Below the pieces are notes generated by a model that searched no databases, was not told where the DNA came from, and saw only the letters and a list, made by a program, of their open reading frames with translations. Positions 42,401 through 49,130 of a stretch of DNA of 64,000 nucleotides are shown here, piece by piece (position 1 is the stretch's first letter; each line of letters begins with the position of its first letter). The translations under genes were made by a program, and so were the position numbers. Source of the DNA: Streptomyces sp. NP160. Its GTDB lineage: Bacteria; Actinomycetota; Actinomycetes; Actinomycetales; Quadrisphaeraceae. The stretch covers positions 118,557 through 182,556 of the forward strand of contig NZ_VDMJ01000002.1 of the NCBI RefSeq assembly GCF_006335115.1, written 5' to 3'.

Positions 42401-43127
42401 GGTCCACCCCCAGCTCCTCGCGCAGCAGCCGCCGCGCCCGGCCGAGCGCCAGCAGCGCGTCGCTCTGGCGCGAGCTGCGGTACAGCGCCAGGGCCAGCAG
42501 GCGCCACCGCTCCTCCCGCAGCGGCTCGACGGCCACCAGCTGCTCCAGCTCCGGAACGAGCAGCGCGGCGCGGTCGCCGCCGGGCAGCTCGAGGCGGCCA
42601 GCCAGCAGCCGCTCCAGCGCCACCGAGTGCAGCTCGCGCACCCGTGCGGACTCCGCCTCGGCCCAGCGGACGCCCGCCCACTCCTGCAGCGCCGGGCCCC
42701 GGTGCAGCGCCAGCGCCTGCTCGAGCACCGGCACCGCGTCCACGAGGGGGAGCGCTGCCGCCCGGCCCAGCAGGCGCTCGAAGCACCAGAGGTCCACGGC
42801 CTCCTCCGGCAGCCGCAGCGCGTACCCGACTGGCGTGCGCACCAGCGCCCCCGGCGCATCAGCGGCGCGGTGCGGGTCCAGCGCCCGCCTCAGGCGCGAC
42901 AGGTACGACTGCAGCGCCCCGGCAGCGCGCGGGGGCGGACGACCGTCCCAGACGTCGTCGGCCAGCTGCTCGGCGGCCACCGCGGCGCCGCGGGCCACGA
43001 CCAGACGGGCGAGCACCGAGCGCTGGCGCGGGCCGCCGAGGTCCAGGTCGACACCGTCGCGCTGGGCGAGCAGCCCCCCGAGCACGACGAGCCTCAGCCC
43101 GCCGGACGCAGCCCCGGTGCCGTCCAC
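39423..43127 (-). CDS. Large SARP-ATPase-TPR-LuxR regulator
   Basis: 1234 residues from GTG 43127; the frame upstream to 43820 overlaps a real gene and is not used. Residues about 10-105 are an OmpR-type winged helix (LVVLGGLLAQRDG, RQRSVLARLVVARG, LQSYLSRLRRAL); about 112-255 the BTAD TPR domain (RWRLLALALYRSSRQSDALLALGRARRLLREELGVDPSPALRELEAAVL). At about 330 is Walker A GPAGIGKS, then Walker B LLVDDLQWAD; the middle is TPR-like. The final 55 residues are a LuxR-type HTH (STEQRVAQLRAEGVDVNGIAAALFLTPAAVRGLLEQV). It therefore has two DNA-binding ends. It is upstream of and co-directional with the flavoprotein pair. Confidence 0.88.
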   Translation of the reverse strand: MDGTGAASGGLRLVVLGGLLAQRDGVDLDLGGPRQRSVLARLVVARGAAVAAEQLADDVWDGRPPPRAAGALQSYLSRLRRALDPHRAADAPGALVRTPVGYALRLPEEAVDLWCFERLLGRAAALPLVDAVPVLEQALALHRGPALQEWAGVRWAEAESARVRELHSVALERLLAGRLELPGGDRAALLVPELEQLVAVEPLREERWRLLALALYRSSRQSDALLALGRARRLLREELGVDPSPALRELEAAVLAQDPRLAPPVATSVPSSAVAAASPVAAAPPPAAAARVALLAERDAEVSQLLTALGDALEARGGTVLVEGPAGIGKSRLLDEARRLAAASGAAVLSARASALEQAFAFGVVRQLLEPQLLDPGERASLLQGPAAGAASVFGAPLDHDPQQLPQAGEGAFGALHALYWLVVSLASRSPLVLLVDDLQWADTSSVRFLAHLAHRLEGLPVLLVAAVRTGEPGPGAPLVAEVAAGPSTTVLRPAPLSAAAVAEVVRERLGEPDPLFTRACQRSTGGNPLLLRQVLRALEADGARPDPAHADRVVAIGSRAVAGVVLLRLSRLAPECGRLARAVAVLGDDRPLAAAAALAGLELREAALAADALAAAEILREGHPLAFVHPLVREAVYRGVPAGERALAHEAAARALGSHGADVEEVAAHLLLAPAHGSPGYAAVLRRAARVAADRGAPESAVVYLVRALEELPEGPERTAALLEVGSLEQLTDGPAAIAHLGQALEGARDPAERARTAVQLVFSLVMAGPRGQAVEVARAERDAVPEDEAEELRDERQALEALARIASFMHGYEAAWSGEPLPAPVGGGPGARMLAVAVAWELYVTAADPARCAQLCRWALEGDVLTAADPGLLWVVAVLALELLGEDVDAVWDAALERARAQGSVISAMGVLLWRGRARWSAGDLREAEHLLTTHDEVGTRWAPRAIGMTYGEAFLVGVELDRGRVQRAHELLVSTQHGARMGDGTHFRTEAEAAVLLAQGRAAEALALLAPLAERPPVTVPGWYGWRPLRARALLALDRREEAAAVLEEELALARACASVRCEGQALRLLAETRPPSDHVGDDDEDGREALLRRAVAVLTPSSARLELARAQAALAAVVGSRDPQEAAALRWSALELAEDCGAEALLDELRSLLGAGSPPPAGAALPRPRSHRRLSSTEQRVAQLRAEGVDVNGIAAALFLTPAAVRGLLEQVRKALRVEADDELAAVLPR

Positions 43128-43274
43128 GAGGGCAGAGTGCCGCGCCACGGCTGCCCAGGGCAACGCCTCCGGACGGACCTGGTGCCGGCGGGTCCCCGCG
43201 CGGCGGGCAGTGGCGTGCAGGTCGGGGACCACCGCCGGTACGGTCGCGGCGAGGACCGGCGGCGGAGGTGCGGC

Positions 43275-43805
43275 ATGGGGCCTGCGACGGTGCGGGACTG
43301 GCTCTCGGGCAGGGTGCGCTCCACCCGGGACACCGGCCTGCGGCGGGTGCTGCAGGAGCTCGTCGAGCAGCTGGCGCTGGCGAGCGCGGAGGCGGTGACG
43401 CTGCGCCGCCTGTCCGCGGACGGGCAGCGGCTCGAGCCCGTGGCCTGGTACCACCCCGACGCCGAGGTGCGGGAGGCCATCGGGCAGGTCGTGCACCGCA
43501 CGACCGCCGTGGCCGACAGCGGTCTGTGGAGACCGGTGCTGCGGGAGCACCGTCCCGTCCGGTACCACATCCCCGTCGGCGGCCGGCTGGCGGACGCGGC
43601 TCCCGTCCAGGCCTCCCACCTGGAGCGCTTCGCGGTGCGCGCCATGATGGGAGCGCCGGTGCTCGCCTCCGACGGGGGCCTGGTGGGCTGCACGGCGATG
43701 CTCCGCTACGGCTTCGACGCCCCCTTCGGCGACGCGGACGAGGCGCTCCTGACGCAGTTCGCGGCGTGGACCGCCGACCTGCTGGAGCTGCTCGAGGTCG
43801 CCTGA
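43275..43805 (+). CDS. GAF-domain protein, divergent from the SARP-LuxR regulator
   Basis: 176 residues from ATG 43275 with GGAGG upstream. The single domain reads as GAF: RRVLQELVEQLALASAEAVTLRRLSADGQRLEPVAWYHPDAEVREAIGQVV, GLWRPVLREHRPVRYHIP, AMMGAPVLASDGGLVGCTAMLRYGFDAPFGDADEALLTQFAAWTADLLELL. It lacks HTH, kinase or cyclase parts, so it may bind a ligand and signal through protein contact, perhaps to the adjacent regulator. Role inferred only. Confidence 0.7.
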   Translation: MGPATVRDWLSGRVRSTRDTGLRRVLQELVEQLALASAEAVTLRRLSADGQRLEPVAWYHPDAEVREAIGQVVHRTTAVADSGLWRPVLREHRPVRYHIPVGGRLADAAPVQASHLERFAVRAMMGAPVLASDGGLVGCTAMLRYGFDAPFGDADEALLTQFAAWTADLLELLEVA

Positions 43806-43830
43806 GCGCCCAGGACGCACCCGACCCCCT

Positions 43831-43846
43831 CCCGGGAGCGCCCGGG
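43831..43846. terminator. Short hairpin after the GAF gene
   Basis: CCCGGG-agcg-CCCGGG, a 6-bp stem, 25 bp after the stop. Weak evidence. Confidence 0.35.
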
Positions 43847-43894
43847 ACGATCGCCTCTGGCGCCCGGCGGAGCCCTCGGGGTCTACTGCCGCCC

Positions 43895-44368
43895 ATGGAG
43901 CCCACCGGTCCGCCGACGGCCCGGCAGCAGCCGTCGTCGGGCCGTCCGCCCTCCGGGCGCTCGCTGGTGGTGCTGGACGACGGCGAGTGCTGGACGCTGC
44001 TGCGCTCCGGCCGCCTGGGCCGCCTGGTCTACACCGACGGGGCGCTGCCCGCCGTGGCGCCCGTCAGCTACGCCGTGGTGGGCGAGGCGGTCGTCCTGGC
44101 GCTGGCCTCGGGCGGCCAGGTCGCCACCGCGGCGCGCGGGTGCGTGGTCGCCTTCGAGGTGGACGACACCGACCAGGAGTCCAGGACGGGGTGGTCGGTG
44201 ACCGCCGTGGGACCGGCGCAGCTCGTGGACGACCCCCACCTGGCGGCACGCCTGCGCGACGAGGGCCTCGTGCCGTGGGTCTCGTCCGCGACGGCGACCT
44301 ACCTTTCCGTCGCGGTGCGCGTGCTGAGCGGGCGCCGGCTCGTGCAGACGCCGCGCGCCGGCGGGTGA
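43895..44368 (+). CDS. Pyridoxamine-5'-phosphate-oxidase family protein
   Basis: 157 residues from ATG 43895. After a disordered N-terminus: LDDGECWTLLRSGRLGRLVYTDGALPAVAPVSYAVVGEAVVLALASGGQVATAARGCVVAFEVDDTDQESRTGWSVTAVGPAQLV, a common actinobacterial PNPOx-like (flavin- or F420-binding) protein. Such genes often lie beside DevR/DevS-like regulators, as here. Whether it has catalytic activity is unknown. Confidence 0.85.
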   Translation: MEPTGPPTARQQPSSGRPPSGRSLVVLDDGECWTLLRSGRLGRLVYTDGALPAVAPVSYAVVGEAVVLALASGGQVATAARGCVVAFEVDDTDQESRTGWSVTAVGPAQLVDDPHLAARLRDEGLVPWVSSATATYLSVAVRVLSGRRLVQTPRAGG

Positions 44369-44375
44369 GCCGCAC

Positions 44376-45050
44376 TCAGCAGGGGGTGCGCACCGGCGCC
44401 CCGCGCAGCTCCGCCGCCAGGACGGCCACCTGCGTGCGGCGCTCCAGGCCCAGCTTGGCCAGGAGGTGCGAGACGTAGTTCTTCACCGTCTTCTCGGCCA
44501 GGTACAGGCGCTCGCCGATCTGCCGGTTGCTCAGGCCCTCCCCGATCAGCGCGAACACCTCACGCTCCCGCTCGCTGAGCCCGCTGAGCGCACCGGCCGG
44601 CTCACCGCGCCGGATCCGCTCCACCACCATCGAGACGGCCCGCGGGTCGAGCGTGGTGCCGCCGGAGCCGACCGTGCGCACCGCGGCCACGAAGTCGGCT
44701 CCCAGCACGTCCTTGAGCAGGTAGCCCGACGCTCCCGCCATGACGGCGTCGAGCAGCGCCTCGTCGTCGCTGTAGCTGGTGAGCACCAGCACGCGCAGCC
44801 CGGGGACCCGCTCGCGCAGCTCGCGGCAGAGGGTGACGCCGTCGCCGTCGGGCAGGCGCACGTCGACCACGGCGACGTCGGGCCGCAGGGCGGGGACGCG
44901 GGCCAGCGCTCCGGCGGCCGTGCCGGAGCCCCCCACCACGGTGATCCCCGGGTCCGTCGAGAGGACGGCGGCCACCCCCAGGCGGACGACCTCGTGGTCG
45001 TCCACCAGGAAGACGCGCACGGGCGCGTCGGCAACACCACTGTCCCCCAC
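44376..45050 (-). CDS. devR: DevR/DosR-like response regulator
   Basis: 224 residues. The receiver has FLVDDHEVVRLGV and phospho-acceptor Asp63 in VAVVDVRLPDGDG, with LTSYSDDEALLDAVMAGASGYLLKDV; the C-terminal LuxR-type HTH is LSEREREVFALIGEGLSNRQIGERLYLAEKTVKNYVSHLLAKLGLERRTQ. The blocks closely follow mycobacterial DevR (DosR), the hypoxia/NO regulator. It is divergent from the sensor kinase at 45134, and a DevR-box-like site lies between, consistent with autoregulation. Confidence 0.9.
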   Translation of the reverse strand: MGDSGVADAPVRVFLVDDHEVVRLGVAAVLSTDPGITVVGGSGTAAGALARVPALRPDVAVVDVRLPDGDGVTLCRELRERVPGLRVLVLTSYSDDEALLDAVMAGASGYLLKDVLGADFVAAVRTVGSGGTTLDPRAVSMVVERIRRGEPAGALSGLSEREREVFALIGEGLSNRQIGERLYLAEKTVKNYVSHLLAKLGLERRTQVAVLAAELRGAPVRTPC

Positions 45051-45087
45051 GTCCCGGACACTAGGGCCGCCGGTGCGGCCGTGACCA

Positions 45088-45101
45088 GGGCCTGAAGTCC
45101 C
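45088..45101. promoter_or_regulatory. DevR-box-like site
   Basis: GGGCCTGAAGTCCC, against the established GGGACT-WW-AGTCCC consensus: 12 of 14 matches, including a perfect right half. It lies in the 83-bp divergent devR/devS gap. Confidence 0.65.
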
Positions 45102-45133
45102 GCACTGCCGATCAGCAGCCCCCCGGTGGCAGG

Positions 45134-46288
45134 GTGGCGGCCGTGGAAGCCCGGCTCCGCCGACTCCTCGACGCCGTGGTCCGCGTCAGCGACCTCGACG
45201 TCGACGCGGTGCTCCACGACCTGCTCGAGGCCGCCACCGACCTGGTCGGTGCCCGCTACGGCGCGCTCGGGGTCATCTCCCCCGACGGCCGGGGCCTGTC
45301 CCGCTTCGTCCACACCGGGATGGACCCCGCCCAGGTGGCGGCCGTGGGGCACCTGCCCGAGGGGCGCGGAGTGCTCGGCAGGCTCATCGACGACCCCCGG
45401 CCGCTGCGCATCACCGACCTGACGCGTGACGCCTCCGCCGTCGGCCTGCCGCCCGGCCACCCGCCCATGCGCAGCTTCCTCGGCGTGCCCGTGGTGGTGC
45501 GGGAGCAGGTCTTCGGCAACCTCTACCTCACCGAGAAGCGCCCGGACCGGGACGGCGGTCGCTTCACGGCCGAGGACGAGGAGGTCGCGCAGGCCCTGGC
45601 CGCCGTCGCGGGCACCGCGGTGGCCAACGCCGCGCTGCACGCCGACGCCCAGCGGATGGCGGTCCTGGAGGACCGCGACCGCATCGCCCACGACCTGCAC
45701 GACCACGTCGTCCAGCGGCTCTTCGCGGCCGGCCTGTCGCTGCAGGCCGCCACCGCGCACCTGGACGAGGCGCGCGACCCGGTGCTGTCAGGGCGCCTGT
45801 CGGGGGTGGTGGCCCAGCTCGACGAGGTGGTGCGCGACATCCGCACGACCATCTTCGGCCTGCAGGTCGCCGGCGGCCCCGGCGGCGGGCTGCGGCGCCG
45901 CCTGCTCGACCTCGCCGAGGAGCTCCCCGGCACCTCCACCACGGTGCGCACCAGCGGCGCGGTGGACGTCCTCGTCACCGGCGCGCTGGCCACCGACGTG
46001 CTGGCCGTGGTCCGCGAGGCCTGCAGCAACGCCGTCCGGCACGGTCAGGCGCCCCACCTGCTGGTCACCGTGGACGCGACCGCTGAGGACCCCGTCAGCG
46101 GCGGCGACGCCGTGGTGGTGCAGGTCGACGACGACGGCGCCGGCGTCGAGCCCGGGACGGCGCGCAGCGGCCTGGTGGGGCTGCAGCAGCGCGCGACCCG
46201 CCGCGGCGGCTCGATGGACGTGCGCCCGCGCCGCGGCGGCGGGACCCGGCTGCTGTGGTGGGCCCCGCTCACGACCAGCAGCACCTGA
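45134..46288 (+). CDS. devS: DevS/DosT-like histidine kinase with a single GAF domain
   Basis: 384 residues from GTG 45134. One GAF (about 20-165): LVGARYGALGVISPDGRGLSRFVHTGMDPAQVAAVGHLPEGRGVLG, GHPPMRSFLGVPVVVREQVFGNLYLTEK. Against DevS, His149 aligns with His109 here (GHPPM) and distal Tyr171 with Tyr131 (NLYLTEK), so the haem pocket residues are kept. The HisKA_3 segment RIAHDLHDHVVQRLF holds phospho-acceptor His189; the ATPase domain has EACSNAVRH, DDDGAG and GLVGLQQRA. Mycobacterial DevS has two GAFs; this one has lost the second. Probable O2/NO or redox sensor. Confidence 0.88.
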   Translation: MAAVEARLRRLLDAVVRVSDLDVDAVLHDLLEAATDLVGARYGALGVISPDGRGLSRFVHTGMDPAQVAAVGHLPEGRGVLGRLIDDPRPLRITDLTRDASAVGLPPGHPPMRSFLGVPVVVREQVFGNLYLTEKRPDRDGGRFTAEDEEVAQALAAVAGTAVANAALHADAQRMAVLEDRDRIAHDLHDHVVQRLFAAGLSLQAATAHLDEARDPVLSGRLSGVVAQLDEVVRDIRTTIFGLQVAGGPGGGLRRRLLDLAEELPGTSTTVRTSGAVDVLVTGALATDVLAVVREACSNAVRHGQAPHLLVTVDATAEDPVSGGDAVVVQVDDDGAGVEPGTARSGLVGLQQRATRRGGSMDVRPRRGGGTRLLWWAPLTTSST

Positions 46289-46702
46289 CCCACCCTCCCC
46301 GCGCGCGGTACGCCCCTGCCGTCCTCCGGCGCAAGGGCTGCTGGCCTCTGTGCCCACGACTTCCTCCGCTCCTAGCGTCAGCGCTCGCCAGCGCCGGTGA
46401 CCTCGGCGCTCGAGACCCGGGGGGGCGTGACGCGATGACGACCGCCTGCGCGCACGCCCCACCCGGGGCCGCCCGAGCGCTCGACGACGACGACGACGAG
46501 GCGCACCCGCCCGGCCTGAGACCACACGGCCCCCGCCCCGCCTGAGACCCCGCGGTCTCCGCCCGTCCCCTGCCCGGCCCCTGCCCGTCCCTGCTGCACC
46601 GACCCAGCACCAGCCCGCGGCACCGCCGCGCGGACCGCCCGGGCGCTGCGCACGACCCTCCCGACCCGCCGGACCTCCGGCGCAGGACACCTGGAGCCAG
46701 AC
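46289..46702. other. 414-bp gap before the exopolysaccharide operon
   Basis: It contains a perfect 7-bp stem hairpin (AGCGCCG, 7-base loop, CGGCGCT; 46390-46410) and a short ORF from ATG 46435 to 46545 (36 residues, Asp-rich centre) that lacks clear coding support. I see no known riboswitch class. It probably holds the operon promoter and a long leader. Confidence 0.5.
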
Positions 46703-48076
46703 GTGACCTCGACCATCCCGCACCAGCTCGCCGCGGCCCCCTCCTCGGCCGTGCCCCCCGAGACCGCGGCACCGCCCGAGCTCCTCTCCCCGGCGCCGCC
46801 GGCTGACGCCGAGCCGGGCCTGCGCTCCGTGGCGGTGGTCGGCCTCGGCTACGTCGGCCTGCCCACAGCCCTCGCGCTGCACCGCAGCGGCGTGGCCGTC
46901 CGCGGTGTCGACGTGAGCCGCCGGCGCCTGGAGGCCGTCCGCGGCGGCCAGGTCGACCTGCTGCCCTCCGACCTGCTCGACCTGCACGCCGCACTCGCCT
47001 CCGACGGCTTCTCGGTCGGCGACGACCCCACGGCCGTCGCCGAGGCCGACGCCGTCATCATCTGCGTGCCCACCCCCGTGGACGACCACCTCAGCCCCGA
47101 CCTCGGGCCCCTGGAGAGCGCGTGCCGCGCGGTGGTCGACTGGGCGCGGCCCGGCCAGCTGCTGGTGCTGACCTCCACCACCTACGTCGGCTCCACGCAC
47201 GACCTGCTCGTCGCGCCGCTGGCGGCTCGCAGGGGCCTGGTCGCCGGCCGCGACCTGCACGTGGCCTTCAGCCCCGAGCGCATCGACCCCGGCGTCGTCG
47301 AGCACGAGCAGGGCCGCACCCCGCGCGTCGTCGGCGGCACCACCGCCGAGTGCACCCGGCGCGCCGCGGACCTCGTCGGCCGGCTGACCAGCTCGGTGCA
47401 CGCGGTGAGCTCCGCCGAGGCGGCGGAGATGACCAAGCTCTACGAGAACACCTTCCGCGCGGTGGTGCTGGCGCTGGCCAACGAGGTGGCGGGCATCTGC
47501 AGGACCCTCGACCTCGACGCCGTGGAGGTCACGGACGCCGCCGCCACCAAGCCCTACGGGTTCCTGGCCGCCTACCCCGGACCGGGCGTCGGCGGGCACT
47601 GCATCCCCTGCGACCCGCACTACCTGCTGTGGCAGATGCGCCTGCACCGCACGCCCACCCCGCTCATCGAGCAGGCGATGACGTCGATCGCGCACCGCCC
47701 GCACGAGGTGGTGGCGCGCGCCGTGGAGGTGCTCTCCGACCAGGGGCGCGGCCTGGCCGGGGCGCGGGTGCTCGTCGTCGGCGTCAGCTACAAGCCGGGG
47801 GTGCGCGACGTCCGCGAGACCCCCGCGCTGGAGATCGTGCGCGGGCTGGAGCAGCGCGGGGCCGTGGTGGCCTACCACGACCCGCTCGTGCCCGAGCTGC
47901 GCCTGCCCGACGGCCGGGTGCTCGCGTCCGCGACCGACGCGCCGCAGGAGCAGTGGGACCTCCTGCTCCTGCACACCGTCCACCCCGGCGCGGACCTGTC
48001 GTGGGTCTCCGCGCACCCCCTGGTGCTGGACGCCACCTACCGCTTCGCCGCCGCGCCGCAGCGGCACGTCGTCTGA
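46703..48076 (+). CDS. UDP-sugar 6-dehydrogenase (WbpA/WecC-like)
   Basis: 457 residues from GTG 46703. A disordered Pro-rich N-terminus of about 40 residues precedes the Rossmann loop VVGLGYVGLPTALALH; the catalytic Lys and Asn region is AATKPYGFL and LYENTFR, and the nucleophile Cys is in PGPGVGGHCIPCDPHYL. The HCIP form belongs to the UDP-N-acetylhexosamine dehydrogenases (WbpA, WecC type) rather than UDP-glucose dehydrogenase, which has SCFPKD. It would make an N-acetylated uronic acid donor with two NAD+. First gene of the operon. Confidence 0.85.
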   Translation: MTSTIPHQLAAAPSSAVPPETAAPPELLSPAPPADAEPGLRSVAVVGLGYVGLPTALALHRSGVAVRGVDVSRRRLEAVRGGQVDLLPSDLLDLHAALASDGFSVGDDPTAVAEADAVIICVPTPVDDHLSPDLGPLESACRAVVDWARPGQLLVLTSTTYVGSTHDLLVAPLAARRGLVAGRDLHVAFSPERIDPGVVEHEQGRTPRVVGGTTAECTRRAADLVGRLTSSVHAVSSAEAAEMTKLYENTFRAVVLALANEVAGICRTLDLDAVEVTDAAATKPYGFLAAYPGPGVGGHCIPCDPHYLLWQMRLHRTPTPLIEQAMTSIAHRPHEVVARAVEVLSDQGRGLAGARVLVVGVSYKPGVRDVRETPALEIVRGLEQRGAVVAYHDPLVPELRLPDGRVLASATDAPQEQWDLLLLHTVHPGADLSWVSAHPLVLDATYRFAAAPQRHVV

Positions 48077-48115
48077 GCCCCCGAGCCCGAGCCCCCCACG
48101 CGAAGGAGAACGACC

Positions 48116-49105
48116 GTGCGCACCCTGGTCACCGGCGGAGCCGGCTTCATCGGGTCCCACCTCGTGGAGCGGCTCTGCCGCGACGGCCACGAGGTGGTGG
48201 TCCTCGACGACCTCAGCACCGGCGGCCTCGACAACCTCGAGCACGTCGACCGCCGCCACCTGCGGGTCATCGTGGGCAGCATCACCGACGCCGCCCTCGT
48301 CGACGAGCTGGTGGCCGAGGCCCACGAGGTCTACCACCTGGCCGCCGCCGTCGGCGTCCTCACCATCCAGCAGAAGACCCTGGAGAGCCTGCAGACCAAC
48401 CTGCACGGCACCGAGGCGGTGGTGCACGCCGCCTCCCGTCACGGGACGCGCCTGCTGCTGGCCTCCACGAGCGAGGTGTACGGCAAGAACACGACCGAGG
48501 GGCTGCGCGAGTTCGACGACCGCGTGCTGGGGTCCCCGCAGAAGAGCCGCTGGTCCTACGCGGAGGCCAAGGCCCTCGACGAGACGCTGGTGGCGCTGCA
48601 CGTGCAGCACCGCGGCCTGCGGGCGGTGACGGTCCGCCTGTTCAACACCGTCGGGCCGCGCCAGACGGGCCGCTACGGGATGGTGGTCCCCCGGTTCGTG
48701 GCCCAGGCGCTGGCCGGCGCCGACCTCACCGTCCACGGCACGGGCACCCAGACGCGCTGCTTCTGCCACGTCGAGGACGTCGTGCCGGCCCTCGTCCGGC
48801 TCATGGCCACGCCGGCGGCGCTCGGGCACGTCTTCAACATCGGCAACCCCGAGCAGGTCTCCGTCAACGAGCTCGCCCGCCGCGTCATCGAGCGCACCGG
48901 GTCGAGCAGCGGGGTGGTCCACCTCGACTACGAGGCCGTCTACGGCCCCGGCTACGAGGACATGGAGCGCCGGGTGCCCAACTGCGACCGGGTGGCCGCC
49001 CTCATCGGCTGGCGGCCGTGGCGCCGGCTCGACGACATCGTCGACGACGTCGCGGAGCACCTGCGCGAGCAGCAGCGGGCCGGTGCCGCGCCCGCACTGG
49101 CGTGA
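48116..49105 (+). CDS. NAD-dependent nucleotide-sugar epimerase/dehydratase
   Basis: 329 residues from GTG 48116 with AAGGAGA upstream. Extended SDR: VTGGAGFIGSHLVERL, VYHLAAAVGV, ASTSEVYGK, catalytic SYAEAK (Tyr and Lys), RLFNTVGPRQTGRYGMVVPRFV, NIGNPEQVSVNELA. It resembles UDP-glucuronate decarboxylase and UDP-hexose epimerases; the exact reaction is undecided. Together with the preceding dehydrogenase it supplies the sugar nucleotide for the glycosyltransferase. Confidence 0.85.
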   Translation: MRTLVTGGAGFIGSHLVERLCRDGHEVVVLDDLSTGGLDNLEHVDRRHLRVIVGSITDAALVDELVAEAHEVYHLAAAVGVLTIQQKTLESLQTNLHGTEAVVHAASRHGTRLLLASTSEVYGKNTTEGLREFDDRVLGSPQKSRWSYAEAKALDETLVALHVQHRGLRAVTVRLFNTVGPRQTGRYGMVVPRFVAQALAGADLTVHGTGTQTRCFCHVEDVVPALVRLMATPAALGHVFNIGNPEQVSVNELARRVIERTGSSSGVVHLDYEAVYGPGYEDMERRVPNCDRVAALIGWRPWRRLDDIVDDVAEHLREQQRAGAAPALA

Positions 49106-49130
49106 GCCGCACCACGGCGGGCGGCGCGCG

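Noticed and set aside
43806..43894. DevR box upstream of the PNPOx-like gene
   Set aside because: Only a half-site (GGGAC) is present, without a matching right half.
46289..46702. Riboswitch (c-di-GMP, ydaO-type) before the exopolysaccharide operon
   Set aside because: I could not find the conserved cores of these classes.
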